Shown here in pieces: positions 7,666-16,801 of a DNA stretch of 64,000 nucleotides (the first letter of the stretch is position 1; every line of letters begins with the position of its first letter). This DNA is from Hyphomicrobiales bacterium (lineage in GTDB: Bacteria > Pseudomonadota > Alphaproteobacteria > Rhizobiales > Rhizobiaceae): NCBI GenBank assembly GCA_900470805.1, contig UCCA01000020.1, forward strand, positions 62,001 to 126,000, given 5' to 3'. The position numbers and the translations under genes are program-made. The notes beneath the pieces were generated by a model that saw nothing but the letters and a program-made list of their open reading frames with translations, searched no databases and had not been told where the DNA came from.

Positions 7666-9360
7666 ATGTACGGATATGTTCGTCCCGGAAACAGCCAGCC
7701 CGCCTGGCTGTTTCCTTTTATCATTTTGGTGGTGATTGTTCTCAGCGTGCTTCCGATGGCGCGGCTGGCCGTTACCGGCGTGTCTGCTCTCGCCAACGGC
7801 GGCGCGATGGCGGTTCTCTCCGATCCGGCTTTGTGGTCGGCGACCTATTACACGCTCGTCACCGCCGTGCTCGGCACGATCATCTCGCTCGTGATCGGCT
7901 GCGCCTTTGCGTTTCTGCTGACGCTGACCGATATTCGCGGCAAGGGGCTGCTGAGCTTCCTCTTCGTGCTGCCGATGATGATTCCGCCGCAGGTGACGGC
8001 ACTCGCCTGGGTGCAGATGTCCGGCCCGTCGAGCCCGCTTCTTAAGGCGCTGCATATCGCGCCGCCGCTGGGCACGCCGCAGCCGCTCTATTCGCTCAGT
8101 GGCATCGCGTTGCTCTATGGCGTGCAGCACGCGCCGCTGGTCTATCTGGCGCTCAGGGTGAGCCTGATGGCGCTGCCGCGCGATGGCGTCGAGGCGGCGC
8201 GGCTTTCCGGAGCTTCCAGCCTCCGGTTGTTTCGCGACATCATCCTGCCGCTTTCGCTGCCGGGGATCATTGCCGGGGCGGCGATCTCCTTCGTGTCGTG
8301 CACCGGCAATTTCGGCATTCCCGCCATTCTTGGCATTCCGGCCTCGATCTACACGCTACCGACTTTGATCTTCACCAAGTTCTCGGCCTTCACCAGCCGC
8401 ACCTTCGGCGATGTGGCGCTGCTGTCAGCGATCATCGCAATCATTTCGGTGGCGGGGCTCGCCATTCAGGACCGGGCGCTGCGCGGTCGCGACTATCGCG
8501 TGCTCGGCCTGTCGGGCGCGACGGCGACGTTCGAGCTCGGATACTGGCGGCTGCTGTTCACGCCGATCCTGTGGGCCACTCTGTTCTTCATGCTGGCAGC
8601 ACCATTCTTCGCGCTGCTTGCCGGAGCGCTGGTACCAGCCTATGGCGTGCCGCTGACCTTCAAGACGATGACCTTCAACGCCTTCTCGGAAATCCTCTTC
8701 CGGCAGGCGGTGACGCGTACCGCCTTCGTCAACTCGCTGTCGTTGTCGGCGGGCACGGCCGTTTGTCTCCTTGGGGTGACAGTGCTCGCCGCCTATGCGC
8801 TGACGCGGCGAAAGGATCTGCTTGGCCGCATCGTGTCGAGCGTCATCGAGATCCCGTACTCGCTGCCGGGGATCGTCGTGGCCGTGTCCTTCATCCTCGT
8901 CTTCGCCGCACCGATCCCTCTCATCCATTTGACGCTCTACGGCACTGTCTGGATCATCCTGATCGCCTATCTCTCGAGCTTCTTCGCCGTCAGCCTCAAG
9001 CCCGTGGTCAGCGCCTTCCACCAGCTCGATCCGGCGCTGGAAGAGGCGGCGCGGCTGGCGGGGGCGGGGTTCTTCCGGCGGCTCAAGGATATCATCGTGC
9101 CGCTGATCGCGCCCGCCGCCGGTGCTTCGGTCATCCTCGTCTTCCTGATCGCCTGCAACGAGCTGACGATCTCGGCGCTGCTGTGGTCGGCGGGGACGCA
9201 GACGCTCGGCGTCGCCATCTACAATCTCGACGACAGCGGCAGCTCCGATCTCGCATCGGCGCTGTCGGTGCTTGTCGTTCTTATGGTCGTGTTGATGATG
9301 CTGCTTCTGGAACTGTTGGCAAAGCGGCTGCCGAAGGGAGTTGTGCCGTGGCGAAACTGA
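7666..9360 (+). CDS. ABC transporter permease, two fused membrane domains (FbpB-like)
   Basis: A 564-residue inner-membrane protein made of two tandem binding-protein-dependent permease domains, each ending in the EAA loop that contacts the ATPase: VEAARLSGASSLRLFRDI in the first half and LEEAARLAGAGFFRRLKDI in the second. This fusion is typical of FbpB/AfuB/PhnV-like importers of ferric or phosphonate-type ligands. About 12 hydrophobic helices are evident. Start: ATG 7666, with a TTG one codon earlier; neither has a strong ribosome site. It overlaps the ATPase gene by 13 bases, so the two are translationally coupled. Confidence 0.92.
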   Translation: MYGYVRPGNSQPAWLFPFIILVVIVLSVLPMARLAVTGVSALANGGAMAVLSDPALWSATYYTLVTAVLGTIISLVIGCAFAFLLTLTDIRGKGLLSFLFVLPMMIPPQVTALAWVQMSGPSSPLLKALHIAPPLGTPQPLYSLSGIALLYGVQHAPLVYLALRVSLMALPRDGVEAARLSGASSLRLFRDIILPLSLPGIIAGAAISFVSCTGNFGIPAILGIPASIYTLPTLIFTKFSAFTSRTFGDVALLSAIIAIISVAGLAIQDRALRGRDYRVLGLSGATATFELGYWRLLFTPILWATLFFMLAAPFFALLAGALVPAYGVPLTFKTMTFNAFSEILFRQAVTRTAFVNSLSLSAGTAVCLLGVTVLAAYALTRRKDLLGRIVSSVIEIPYSLPGIVVAVSFILVFAAPIPLIHLTLYGTVWIILIAYLSSFFAVSLKPVVSAFHQLDPALEEAARLAGAGFFRRLKDIIVPLIAPAAGASVILVFLIACNELTISALLWSAGTQTLGVAIYNLDDSGSSDLASALSVLVVLMVVLMMLLLELLAKRLPKGVVPWRN

Positions 9361-10376
9361 TCCTCAACCGCGTCGCCAAGGATTTCGGCACCGGCCGCGC
9401 CGCCGTCAGCAACCTCTCGCTCGACGTACGCGAGGGTGGATTCCTGGCGCTGCTCGGGCCATCCGGTTGCGGCAAGACGACGGTGCTCCGGATGATCGCC
9501 GGCTTCGAGACGCCGACCGACGGCTCGCTGCATCTCGGCGAACGGCTGCTGGCGGACGCCTCGCAATCGTTGCCGCCGGAAAAGCGCAACATGGCGATGG
9601 TGTTCCAGTCCTATGCGCTGTGGCCGCATATGAGCGTGGCCGACAATGTCGGCTATCCCCTCAAGGTGCGCGGCATTTCCGGCGAGGCCTATCGCAGGAA
9701 GGTCGGCGAGGCGCTTTCGACCGTCAGGCTTGAAGCCTATGCCGAACGGCGGCCGGCCGATCTTTCCGGCGGGCAGCGGCAGCGCGTGGCGCTGGCGCGC
9801 TGCCTCGTGACGTCGCCCGACGTCGTGCTGCTTGACGAGCCGCTCGCCAATCTCGACCGGCATTTGAAGCAGGAGATGGAGGAGACGTTCCGCGAATTCC
9901 ACCAGCGCTCGGGTGCGACCATGGTCTATGTCACCCACGACCAGAGTGAGGCGATGGCGCTGGCGACGGATGTGGCGGTGATGTCCGAGGGGCAGTTGCT
10001 GCAGGTGGCGCCGCCGGCCGAGATTTACGCGCGGCCGGAGGGGCGGATCGTCGGCGGGCTGATCGGGCGCGGGGCGATCGTTTCGTTGAAGTCACCAATC
10101 GGCGATATCAGGCAGCTGGGTTGGGAGGTGCTTGCGCCGCTGTTTGCGGGCGAGGGTGGCGATGGACCGATGGCGGATATCCTGGTGCGGCAGGAGGATG
10201 TGATCCTTGGCTCGGAAGGATTGGTGGCGAACGTCGAATCCGTGCTTTACGAAGGCGAGCGCTATGCCGCCCGTTTGCGGTTGGACGATGGGCAGATCGT
10301 CCGCGCCTTCAGCCGGTTGCCGCTCTCGGTCGGGGAGCGTGTGCACGTCGTCATTCGCAACGGCTGGCGGCTCTGA
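9348..10376 (+). CDS. ABC transporter ATP-binding protein (FbpC/PotA-like with TOBE domain)
   Basis: A 342-residue ATPase that powers the preceding permease. Walker A is GPSGCGKTT (residues 37-45), the Q-loop VFQSYALWPHMSV, the signature LSGGQRQRVALARC, Walker B VVLLDEPLANLD and the switch His in YVTHDQSEAM. The C-terminal roughly 90 residues form a TOBE-like regulatory domain. It starts at GTG 9348, inside the end of the permease gene. The frame is open far upstream, but that part is only a shadow of the permease. Confidence 0.93.
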   Translation: MAKLILNRVAKDFGTGRAAVSNLSLDVREGGFLALLGPSGCGKTTVLRMIAGFETPTDGSLHLGERLLADASQSLPPEKRNMAMVFQSYALWPHMSVADNVGYPLKVRGISGEAYRRKVGEALSTVRLEAYAERRPADLSGGQRQRVALARCLVTSPDVVLLDEPLANLDRHLKQEMEETFREFHQRSGATMVYVTHDQSEAMALATDVAVMSEGQLLQVAPPAEIYARPEGRIVGGLIGRGAIVSLKSPIGDIRQLGWEVLAPLFAGEGGDGPMADILVRQEDVILGSEGLVANVESVLYEGERYAARLRLDDGQIVRAFSRLPLSVGERVHVVIRNGWRL

Positions 10377-10446
10377 GCGCTGAAGCGGGGTTTCCGAAGC
10401 GGGATTTCGTGTCTAGTGTCTCGGCAATGCCAACCGGAAGCCGCTG

Positions 10447-11556
10447 ATGTCGTTACGCATTGCCACGTTCAACGTCGAAAACCTGATGACGCGATTCGAT
10501 TTTACCGGGTTTCGAAACCAGCTGCGGCAGGACCGGGTGATCAAGCTCTTCGATGTCAGCAGCGAAGGGGTCTACCAGCAGCTTGAGCAGGCGCGGGTGA
10601 TTTCGTCCACCGACGACACACGGCAAATGACGGCGCTGGCGATTGCCGATGCGGATGCCGACATCCTCTGCCTGCAGGAAATCGACAACATGGAGGCGCT
10701 GCAGGCCTTCGAATACGGCTATCTGTTTCGGATGGTGGGAAACGGTTACCGGCAGAAATACCTGGTCGAGGGCAATGATAGCCGGGGCATCGACGTCGCC
10801 GTGCTGATGCGCGAGGAAACGCGCGACGGGCGGAAGATCGAGCTGGTCGAGGTTAAAAGCCACGCGATGGCCACGTACCGCGAGTTCGACTTGTTCGACG
10901 AGGATCTCGCCCAGAGTAACCATATCGACGACAAGATCTTCAAGCGCGATTGCCTTGAACTCGACCTGCTGATCGGTGGCGTGCCGATGACGCTCTACGT
11001 CGTCCACTTCAAATCGATGGGCGGGCCGCGCGAGGGGCTAGACGGACGACGGTACACGATGCCGGTTCGCCGCGCAGAGGCACGGGCGGTGCGCGGGATC
11101 ATCGAGCGCAAGTTCGGGGCGGAGCAGGCGGCCAACAAGCGCTTCGTCATCTGCGGCGACATGAACGACTACCAAGAGCGCGTCGATGTCATCGGGCGGC
11201 GGCGAACCGGCTATACATTCCAACATCAGGACGAAAGCGAAAGCGCGCTCGACGTGTTCAGCCGTGACGGCTTCGCGGAAAACGTCGTGCGTCGGCGCGA
11301 TCCGCTCGATCGCTGGACGCTCTACCACGCGCGCGGTCCGGAGGAGCAGTGGCTTTGCCAGCTCGACTACATCTGGCTTTCGCCGGCTCTGGCGAAAACC
11401 AACGCCGGTCGGCTGCCCGAAATCGTCAGGCACGGCCAGCCGTTCCGAACGGTGTTTCCGCCGGGGCAGGAGGTCGAGCGCTACCCGAGGACGGGCTGGG
11501 ACCGGCCGAAGGCGTCGGACCATTGCCCCGTCGTCATGGAACTCGATCTGATTTGA
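10447..11556 (+). CDS. Endonuclease/exonuclease/phosphatase (EEP) family protein
   Basis: A 369-residue cytoplasmic metal-dependent phosphodiesterase-fold protein. EEP motifs are in order: NVENLMTRF (Asn), ADILCLQEIDNM (metal Glu, about residue 78), VVHFKSMGG, FVICGDMNDY (Asp/Asn, about 238-244) and the terminal SDHCPVVMEL (Asp-His). It resembles the large ExeM/nuclease-type EEP proteins but has no signal peptide. The substrate may be DNA, RNA or a phosphoester. The NUDIX gene starts 12 bases after the stop, so they are probably co-transcribed. Confidence 0.85.
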   Translation: MSLRIATFNVENLMTRFDFTGFRNQLRQDRVIKLFDVSSEGVYQQLEQARVISSTDDTRQMTALAIADADADILCLQEIDNMEALQAFEYGYLFRMVGNGYRQKYLVEGNDSRGIDVAVLMREETRDGRKIELVEVKSHAMATYREFDLFDEDLAQSNHIDDKIFKRDCLELDLLIGGVPMTLYVVHFKSMGGPREGLDGRRYTMPVRRAEARAVRGIIERKFGAEQAANKRFVICGDMNDYQERVDVIGRRRTGYTFQHQDESESALDVFSRDGFAENVVRRRDPLDRWTLYHARGPEEQWLCQLDYIWLSPALAKTNAGRLPEIVRHGQPFRTVFPPGQEVERYPRTGWDRPKASDHCPVVMELDLI

Positions 11557-11567
11557 ACGGACTTGTT

Positions 11568-12314
11568 ATGAGCATCGATTTTTCCGAGGAATTTGAAGGC
11601 TGGCCGGCCAGGCAGACGGTGTTTCCGATTGCCGGTGTCGATCTCAGGGTGCTGGCGGGCGATCATCCGTTCTACAGCGCCGAGCGGGAGGCGATCGCGG
11701 AGAACTGGCTGAAGGAGACGGCAGCCAACCCGCATCTGTTCGACGGGCGGATGATTTTCCAGAAACGTTTGGCGCTGACCGACAAGGGGCTCTGCGGCGA
11801 AGGCCATGTCATTCCATTCTCGACCTTCATGTGGTGGCGCCGGCAGCCGGAGCGGCGGGGCGGCATCCATCTGTTCGCCTATCCCGTCATCGAGACCAGC
11901 GACGGCGCATTGGTGGCCATCCGCATGGGGCCGCACACGGCCAATCCTGGGCAGGTCTATTTTGCTGCCGGGTCGCTGGAGCCGGAGGACATGGCGGACG
12001 GGCGCTGCGATATCGAACACAATATGCGCCGCGAAGTGCTCGAAGAGACGGGCCTTGATCTTCGCGACGCCCGGGCGGGCGACGGCTATTTCGCCACCCA
12101 CAACAGACGCACCGTCACGCTGCTCAGGATGTTCCGATTCGATCTCACGGCCGACGCGATGGTCGAGAAGATCCATGCGCACATGCTTGTCGCCGAGGAC
12201 AAGGAGATCGCCGGTCCCGTCGTCATCCGCTCCGCGGATCCGCAGGCCTACAGCTACAACATCGCCATGCTGCCTGTCATCGACTGGTACTTCCATCAGC
12301 GTTCGCTCACCTAA
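11568..12314 (+). CDS. NUDIX-domain hydrolase-like protein
   Basis: 248 residues from ATG 11568. The C-terminal half holds a NUDIX-box-like segment, GSLEPEDM followed by NMRREVLEETGLDL (about residues 130-160), where REVLEETG is the metal-binding helix. The preceding part (FAYPVIETSDGALVAIRMGPHTANPGQVYFAAG) is the matching beta-sheet. The box is stretched relative to the 23-residue consensus, so activity is not assured. The first 100 residues are not recognised. It follows the EEP gene closely, suggesting paired nucleotide or phosphoester housekeeping. Confidence 0.78.
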   Translation: MSIDFSEEFEGWPARQTVFPIAGVDLRVLAGDHPFYSAEREAIAENWLKETAANPHLFDGRMIFQKRLALTDKGLCGEGHVIPFSTFMWWRRQPERRGGIHLFAYPVIETSDGALVAIRMGPHTANPGQVYFAAGSLEPEDMADGRCDIEHNMRREVLEETGLDLRDARAGDGYFATHNRRTVTLLRMFRFDLTADAMVEKIHAHMLVAEDKEIAGPVVIRSADPQAYSYNIAMLPVIDWYFHQRSLT

Positions 12315-12380
12315 CGCCTTGCGCTCGCTCCGGCGGTCGGGCAGGTTGGCGAAACGAGGGACCGATGCAAGGAGGCCGAT

Positions 12381-13292
12381 GTGGCGCGCAGCTACAGCGT
12401 CTATGACGTATTCACCGATCGCAGGCTGGCGGGCAATCCGCTGGCCGTCATCTTCGACGGCGACGATCTGAGCGACGAGGCGATGCAGTCGATCGCCAAG
12501 GAGCTGAACCTGTCGGAGACGGTGTTCGTCCAAGCCTCAAGCAATCCCGCCCATGTCGCGAAGGTCCGCATTTTTACGCCGGGCCGCGAGTTGCCGTTTG
12601 CCGGCCACCCGACGGTCGGGACGGCAATTGCGCTAGCGGAGCGCGCCCATGGCGGTGCGACGATTGATCTGGTCTCGGTGCTGGAGGAGAATATCGGGCC
12701 GGTGCGTTGCGCGGTGCGGCTCAACGAGGGGCAGGCGAGCTTCGCGGAATTCGACCTGCCGCGAAAGTCGCAGCAAATCCCGATGCCGCTCGACCGGATC
12801 GGCATCGGCAAGGCGCTGTCGCTGAAGACCAGCGAGATCGGGTTCGAAAACCACGTTCCGTCGCTGTGGAGCGCGGGCGTGCCGTTCCTGCTGGTGCCGG
12901 TGCGCGATGTCGGCGTCGCCGAGCGGCTGGATTTCGATCCGCAGCTGTGGGAGGCGACGGTGCCGTTCGTGGATGGCGCGCTGGCTTCAGCTTATATCTA
13001 TTGCCGGGGTGGCGTGAACCACGTGGCGAAGTTCCATGCACGGATGTTTGCGAGTGGCATGGGGATCGTCGAGGACCCGGCGACCGGTTCGGCGGCGGCG
13101 GCGTTGTCGGGCGCGATTCACCATTTCGATCGGCTGACGGATGGTCATCACGACGTCATGGTCGAGCAGGGGGTGGAGATGGGACGGCCGTCCTTCATCC
13201 ATCTGCATATGGATATCGAAGCAGCGGCAATCTCGAATGCCCGCATCGGCGGGCAGGCGGTGCGTCTGGCGACCGGTGTGCTGGACCTTTGA
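12381..13292 (+). CDS. PhzF-family isomerase/epimerase-like protein
   Basis: A 303-residue protein of the PhzF/diaminopimelate-epimerase fold. Hallmarks are VYDVFTDRRLAGNPLAV at the start, the catalytic Glu in ELNLSETVFV (about residue 46), FTPGRELPFAGHPTVGTA and EDPATGSAAAALSGA (about 232-246). In phenazine producers PhzF isomerises a dihydroanthranilate, but no phenazine genes occur here, so the substrate is unknown. GTG start with a strong AAGGAGG site; the following tRNA-Lys begins 125 bases past the stop. Confidence 0.9.
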   Translation: MARSYSVYDVFTDRRLAGNPLAVIFDGDDLSDEAMQSIAKELNLSETVFVQASSNPAHVAKVRIFTPGRELPFAGHPTVGTAIALAERAHGGATIDLVSVLEENIGPVRCAVRLNEGQASFAEFDLPRKSQQIPMPLDRIGIGKALSLKTSEIGFENHVPSLWSAGVPFLLVPVRDVGVAERLDFDPQLWEATVPFVDGALASAYIYCRGGVNHVAKFHARMFASGMGIVEDPATGSAAAALSGAIHHFDRLTDGHHDVMVEQGVEMGRPSFIHLHMDIEAAAISNARIGGQAVRLATGVLDL

Positions 13293-13417
13293 TTTTATTG
13301 GATTTCGGCGATGCACAAAAAAATTCGACATTGATCAAAGAATTTTCGGAAGGGCGCTAGACAAGCCGAACGATCCTGTTTATACGCCCTCTCACACCAC
13401 GCAGACACAGCGCGGAC

Positions 13418-13493
<76 letters not shown>

Positions 13494-13590
13494 TTATCCT
13501 AATTGGATCAATGGATTACGCTGAATTCTTCTATTGTCATAAAAGCACTTACGCCCGGCTAGATCACGCTGGGTAAGTATGTGTTTTTGG

Positions 13591-13900
13591 ACGGCCGACG
13601 GTCGATGACTGCGGCGCTGATTCTCGTCAGACAGAAGCCGGGTTCGGTTTGGGGTGTGATGTTCATTGCCATTCAGGACGAGACGGGTTTTGCCAAGCTA
13701 GAGGTCTGGCCAAGGCAGTTCTAGAAGAAGCATCCGTGTGTAAAAATCTCGGCCCGAAGGCAAAGTCTGCAGCTCATCGTGCGGCTCTTCGACATCCAGA
13801 CGATCTTGTTTGCTTGGCTGAGGCAACGCGCGACAAGGCCAAGCCGGTGGTGACCCCCGGGGACATCTTGGTGGCGATCTTCATATCGATACACTTGAGG
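13591..13900 (+). pseudogene. Remnant of the C-terminus of error-prone DNA polymerase DnaE2 (gene-free gap 13494-14179)
   Basis: Reading from about 13591 gives ALILVRQKPGSVWGVMFIAI, then QDETGFAKLEVWPRQF and a stop at 13720-13722. This is the OB-fold pattern near the end of DnaE2 (VRQ+PGSAKGV-FITLEDETG-ANLVVW). Beyond the stop, in shifted frames, QLIVRLFDIQ and HPDDLVCLAEATRDKAKP look like the continuing DnaE2 tail, so stops and frameshifts have broken it. The upstream 5 kb or so of a dnaE2 gene is absent. The rest of 13494-14179 contains no gene I can support; 13901-14179 must contain the promoter of the next operon. Confidence 0.7.
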
Positions 13901-14179
13901 TGAGAGTGGCGAACGGCCGTCTTGGCTGCCGTGAAGCGCTTTTGCGACCCGAACACGCGAATCGTCGCGTTAGAAATTCTAAATATTTCCATCAATATTC
14001 TAAATTGAGCTAACTCATTTCGCGCAATAACTTCTTTGTGACGATCGCATGGGAGGCGGTCGGACGGTTGCGATCACGGCATGGGAGGTTCGTGCGCATC
14101 CAAACGGCCAGACGATTATCGAACGCGCGTCAGCGGCCGCAAACCCTCGACATAAAATCCCCATCAAGGAATCTACGAC

Positions 14180-15538
14180 ATGAATCTCTATTCATTGCTT
14201 TCTCTTCGCGCGTCCAACGGCCGGCCCGTACGCGTCGGCCTCATTGGTGCGGGCAAGTTCGGCTCCATGGTTCTGGCGCAAGCGCAGCGCATAGATGGGC
14301 TTCACATGGTCGCTGTCGCGGATCTGAACGTGGGCAAGGCGAAGGAATCATTTGATCGCGTGGGGTGGCAAAAGGAGCGCTATGAGGCAAAGAGCTGCGG
14401 AGAGGCCATCAAGGCCGGCACCACCTTCGTCACGAGCGACGCTAACGACCTCTTCAATTGCCCGGAAATCGAATGCATCATCGAGGCTACCGGACACCCG
14501 ATAGCTGGGACGAGGCACGCCCTTGGCGCCATCGATCATGGCAAGCATGTGGTGATGGTCAACGTCGAAGCCGACGTGATGGTGGGGCCGATTCTTGCCG
14601 AAAAGGCACGCGCCAAGGGCCTGATCTACTCGATGGCATATGGTGACCAGCCGGCACTAATCTGCGAACTGGTCGATTGGGCCCGGTCTACCGGATTCGA
14701 GATTACCGCGGCTGGCAAGGGCATGAACTTCGAGCCTCGCTATCGTTATTCGACGCCCGATACCGTCTGGGGCTTTTTCGGTTGGTCGGACGAAGAGGTC
14801 GCAAAGGGCGACTTCAATCCGAAAATGTACAATTCCTTTACGGACGGCACAAAGGCTGCCATCGAGATGGCAGCCGTCGCGAATGGTACCGGACTTGATT
14901 GCCCGGATAACGGCCTGGCGTTTCCGCCTTCGGGACTTCATGATCTCGCACGCGTCTTTCGGCCTGTCTCCGACGGAGGCCGCATGGACCGCGCGGGTCT
15001 CGTCGACATCGCAGCCAGCCAGGAGCCGGACGGCCGTGAAGTCTTCAACAACATTCGCTACGGTGTCTTTGTCACCATCAAAGCTCACAACGACTATGCC
15101 AAAGCCTGCTTCAAGCAATATGGCCTTCTGACCGATCCGAGCGGATGGTATGCTTCCATGTGGCGGCCGTTTCACATCATTGGACTCGAAACATCCGTCA
15201 GCGTCCTGTCCGCGGTGCTGCGCAACGAGCCGACGGGATCGTCGAAGGAGTTTCGCGGCGATGCCGTGGCCACTGCAAAGAAGGACATGCAGCCGGGTGA
15301 GATGCTTGATGGCGAGGGCGGCTATGCCGTCTGGGCCAATGCAATCCCGGCAAAGCGAAGCCTCGATCTCAAAGCCCTGCCGATCGGTCTTGCCCACAAT
15401 GTCAAGCTGAAGCGCGCCATCAAGAAAGACCAGATCGTCAGCTTCGACGACGTGGAGCTCGTCAGCGATCTTGATGTCGTTGCGCTCCGCCAAGAGATGG
15501 AAGAGCGCTTCCGCCCACGCAAGAGCGACGTCGCGTGA
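14180..15538 (+). CDS. NAD(P)-dependent oxidoreductase with C-terminal SAF domain
   Basis: 452 residues. An N-terminal Rossmann fold has VGLIGAGKFGSMVLAQAQ (about residues 19-36). The middle part resembles the homoserine-dehydrogenase-like catalytic region (IIEATGHPIAGTRHALGAIDHGKHVVMVNVE). The C-terminal segment (about 385-440: AKRSLDLKALPIGLAHNVKLKRAIKKDQIVSFDDVEL) is a SAF/AFP-like domain. Proteins of this design occur beside sugar-acid transporters and are often mislabelled as FlgA. They probably oxidise or reduce a polyhydroxylated acid, but the exact reaction is unknown. It leads a seven-gene operon with an ABM protein, a second dehydrogenase, a TRAP transporter and a gluconokinase. Confidence 0.85.
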   Translation: MNLYSLLSLRASNGRPVRVGLIGAGKFGSMVLAQAQRIDGLHMVAVADLNVGKAKESFDRVGWQKERYEAKSCGEAIKAGTTFVTSDANDLFNCPEIECIIEATGHPIAGTRHALGAIDHGKHVVMVNVEADVMVGPILAEKARAKGLIYSMAYGDQPALICELVDWARSTGFEITAAGKGMNFEPRYRYSTPDTVWGFFGWSDEEVAKGDFNPKMYNSFTDGTKAAIEMAAVANGTGLDCPDNGLAFPPSGLHDLARVFRPVSDGGRMDRAGLVDIAASQEPDGREVFNNIRYGVFVTIKAHNDYAKACFKQYGLLTDPSGWYASMWRPFHIIGLETSVSVLSAVLRNEPTGSSKEFRGDAVATAKKDMQPGEMLDGEGGYAVWANAIPAKRSLDLKALPIGLAHNVKLKRAIKKDQIVSFDDVELVSDLDVVALRQEMEERFRPRKSDVA

Positions 15539-15549
15539 GGGCCGAAACC

Positions 15550-15876
15550 ATGACGGCCACACTGGATTTCGTGGTGATTGCGGAATTTGAGGTGCGACCT
15601 GGAGCGATGGATGCCTTTCTCGATATCGCTCGGGACGACGCCTGCCACTCCGTCGCCGACGAAGTGGGGTGCCGCCAATTCGACGTGATCCTTTCGCAGG
15701 CCGAAGAGAATGTCGTGGCCTTCTACGAAGTCTATGAGAGCAGGGCATCGTTTGATGCCCACCTCCTCATGCCCCATCTTCAGCGATTCCGAAGCGCATT
15801 CCCGAGCTTGATTGCGGAAGAGCGGCCCGTTCGCTTCTTCTCACGTCATCACCCAGTGCCTGAAGGAGTCGGTTGA
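15550..15876 (+). CDS. Antibiotic biosynthesis monooxygenase (ABM) domain protein
   Basis: A 108-residue protein with the dimeric ferredoxin-like ABM fold: FVVIAEFEVRPGAMDAFLDIARDDACHSVADEVGCRQFDVI, then VVAFYEVYESRASFDAHLLMPHLQRF. Family members (YgiN-like) act as small monooxygenases, isomerases or lyases on quinols or sugar intermediates. The ATG at 15550 is preceded by GAGGG. A GTG at 15535 that overlaps the previous stop is an alternative. Its stop overlaps the next start (TTGATG), so the three catabolic genes are translationally coupled. Confidence 0.8.
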   Translation: MTATLDFVVIAEFEVRPGAMDAFLDIARDDACHSVADEVGCRQFDVILSQAEENVVAFYEVYESRASFDAHLLMPHLQRFRSAFPSLIAEERPVRFFSRHHPVPEGVG

Positions 15877-16763
15877 TGCGGGCCGCAAGACGAATTGCTG
15901 TCATCGGCACCGGAATAATGGGCGCACCGATCGCCCGACGGCTCTCCCAGGCAGGTTTCACCGTCACGGCCTGGAACCGCACGGACGAGAAGGCGGCGAA
16001 GTTGACAGAGGCCGGCGTTGTCGTCGCCCGGACGCCCACAGAGGCTGTCCGAGACGCCGACGTCGTCATCTGCATGCTCGCCAACGGGCCAGTGTGCGAT
16101 GCGGTCCTGCTTGGTGCCGAGGGCGTGATCGGATCGATGCGCACCGCGAGCACACTCGTAGTGATGAGCTCCATCCCCGTGGAGACCGCCGTTGCGCAAG
16201 CCGAGCAGGCGGCGCGGAGAGGGATCGATTATATCGACGCCCCTGTATCGGGGGGCGAAAGGGGTGCCCAGGACGGAACGCTTGCGATCATGGCGGGAGG
16301 CGCGGCGCATTCGATCGCGCGGCTCCTGGACGTCTTCGATTGTCTCGGACGTGTCACTCATGTCGGACCGGCGGGTACCGGCGAGTTGACGAAACTTGCC
16401 AACCAACTGATCGTCGCCTCGACCATTTGTGCTGTTGCAGAGGCACTGACGCTCGCAAGGCGGGGAGGCGCCGAGCCAGCAAGGGTTCGCGAGGCCCTTC
16501 TTGGAGGTTTTGCCGATTCAACAGTGTTCAGGCAGCACGGGTTGCGGATGGTGGAGGGCAACTTCCAGCCAGGCGGCCCGGCGAAGTATCAAGTCAAGGA
16601 TACGTCGACGGCGCTGGCCTTCGCGCGGTCCGTCGGCTTGACCCTTCCGGTCAGCGAGGAGGTTGACCGGCTTTTCCAGCAAATGGTCGAAAGCGGTGAC
16701 GGGGACCTCGATCACAGCGCAGTAATCTTGGAGTTGCAAAGACTGAATTCACGCGCGGCGTAG
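15876..16763 (+). CDS. Beta-hydroxyacid dehydrogenase (3-hydroxyisobutyrate / tartronate-semialdehyde reductase family)
   Basis: A 295-residue NAD(P)-dependent enzyme. The Rossmann motif is IAVIGTGIMGAPIARRLSQAGF (GxGxMG). The family signature DAPVSGGERGAQDGTLAIMAGG sits near residue 120, and the catalytic Lys lies in GELTKLANQLIVAS (about 170). Relatives include GarR/GlxR, which reduce tartronate semialdehyde to glycerate, and 3-hydroxyisobutyrate dehydrogenase. In this setting it should handle a hydroxy-acid or semialdehyde from the transported substrate. It overlaps the ABM gene by one base and lies 38 bases before dctP. Confidence 0.9.
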   Translation: MRAARRIAVIGTGIMGAPIARRLSQAGFTVTAWNRTDEKAAKLTEAGVVVARTPTEAVRDADVVICMLANGPVCDAVLLGAEGVIGSMRTASTLVVMSSIPVETAVAQAEQAARRGIDYIDAPVSGGERGAQDGTLAIMAGGAAHSIARLLDVFDCLGRVTHVGPAGTGELTKLANQLIVASTICAVAEALTLARRGGAEPARVREALLGGFADSTVFRQHGLRMVEGNFQPGGPAKYQVKDTSTALAFARSVGLTLPVSEEVDRLFQQMVESGDGDLDHSAVILELQRLNSRAA

Positions 16764-16801
16764 CCGCGTTCAACTGCCTATCCAACAGGGGGAGGACTGA
16801 C

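Noticed and set aside
8298..9347. Upstream extension of the ABC ATPase frame
   Set aside because: It overlaps the permease gene in another frame; the ATPase fold begins at GTG 9348.
14657..15748. 363-codon frame opposite the SAF oxidoreductase
   Set aside because: No recognisable domain and no ribosome site; the plus strand is conserved.
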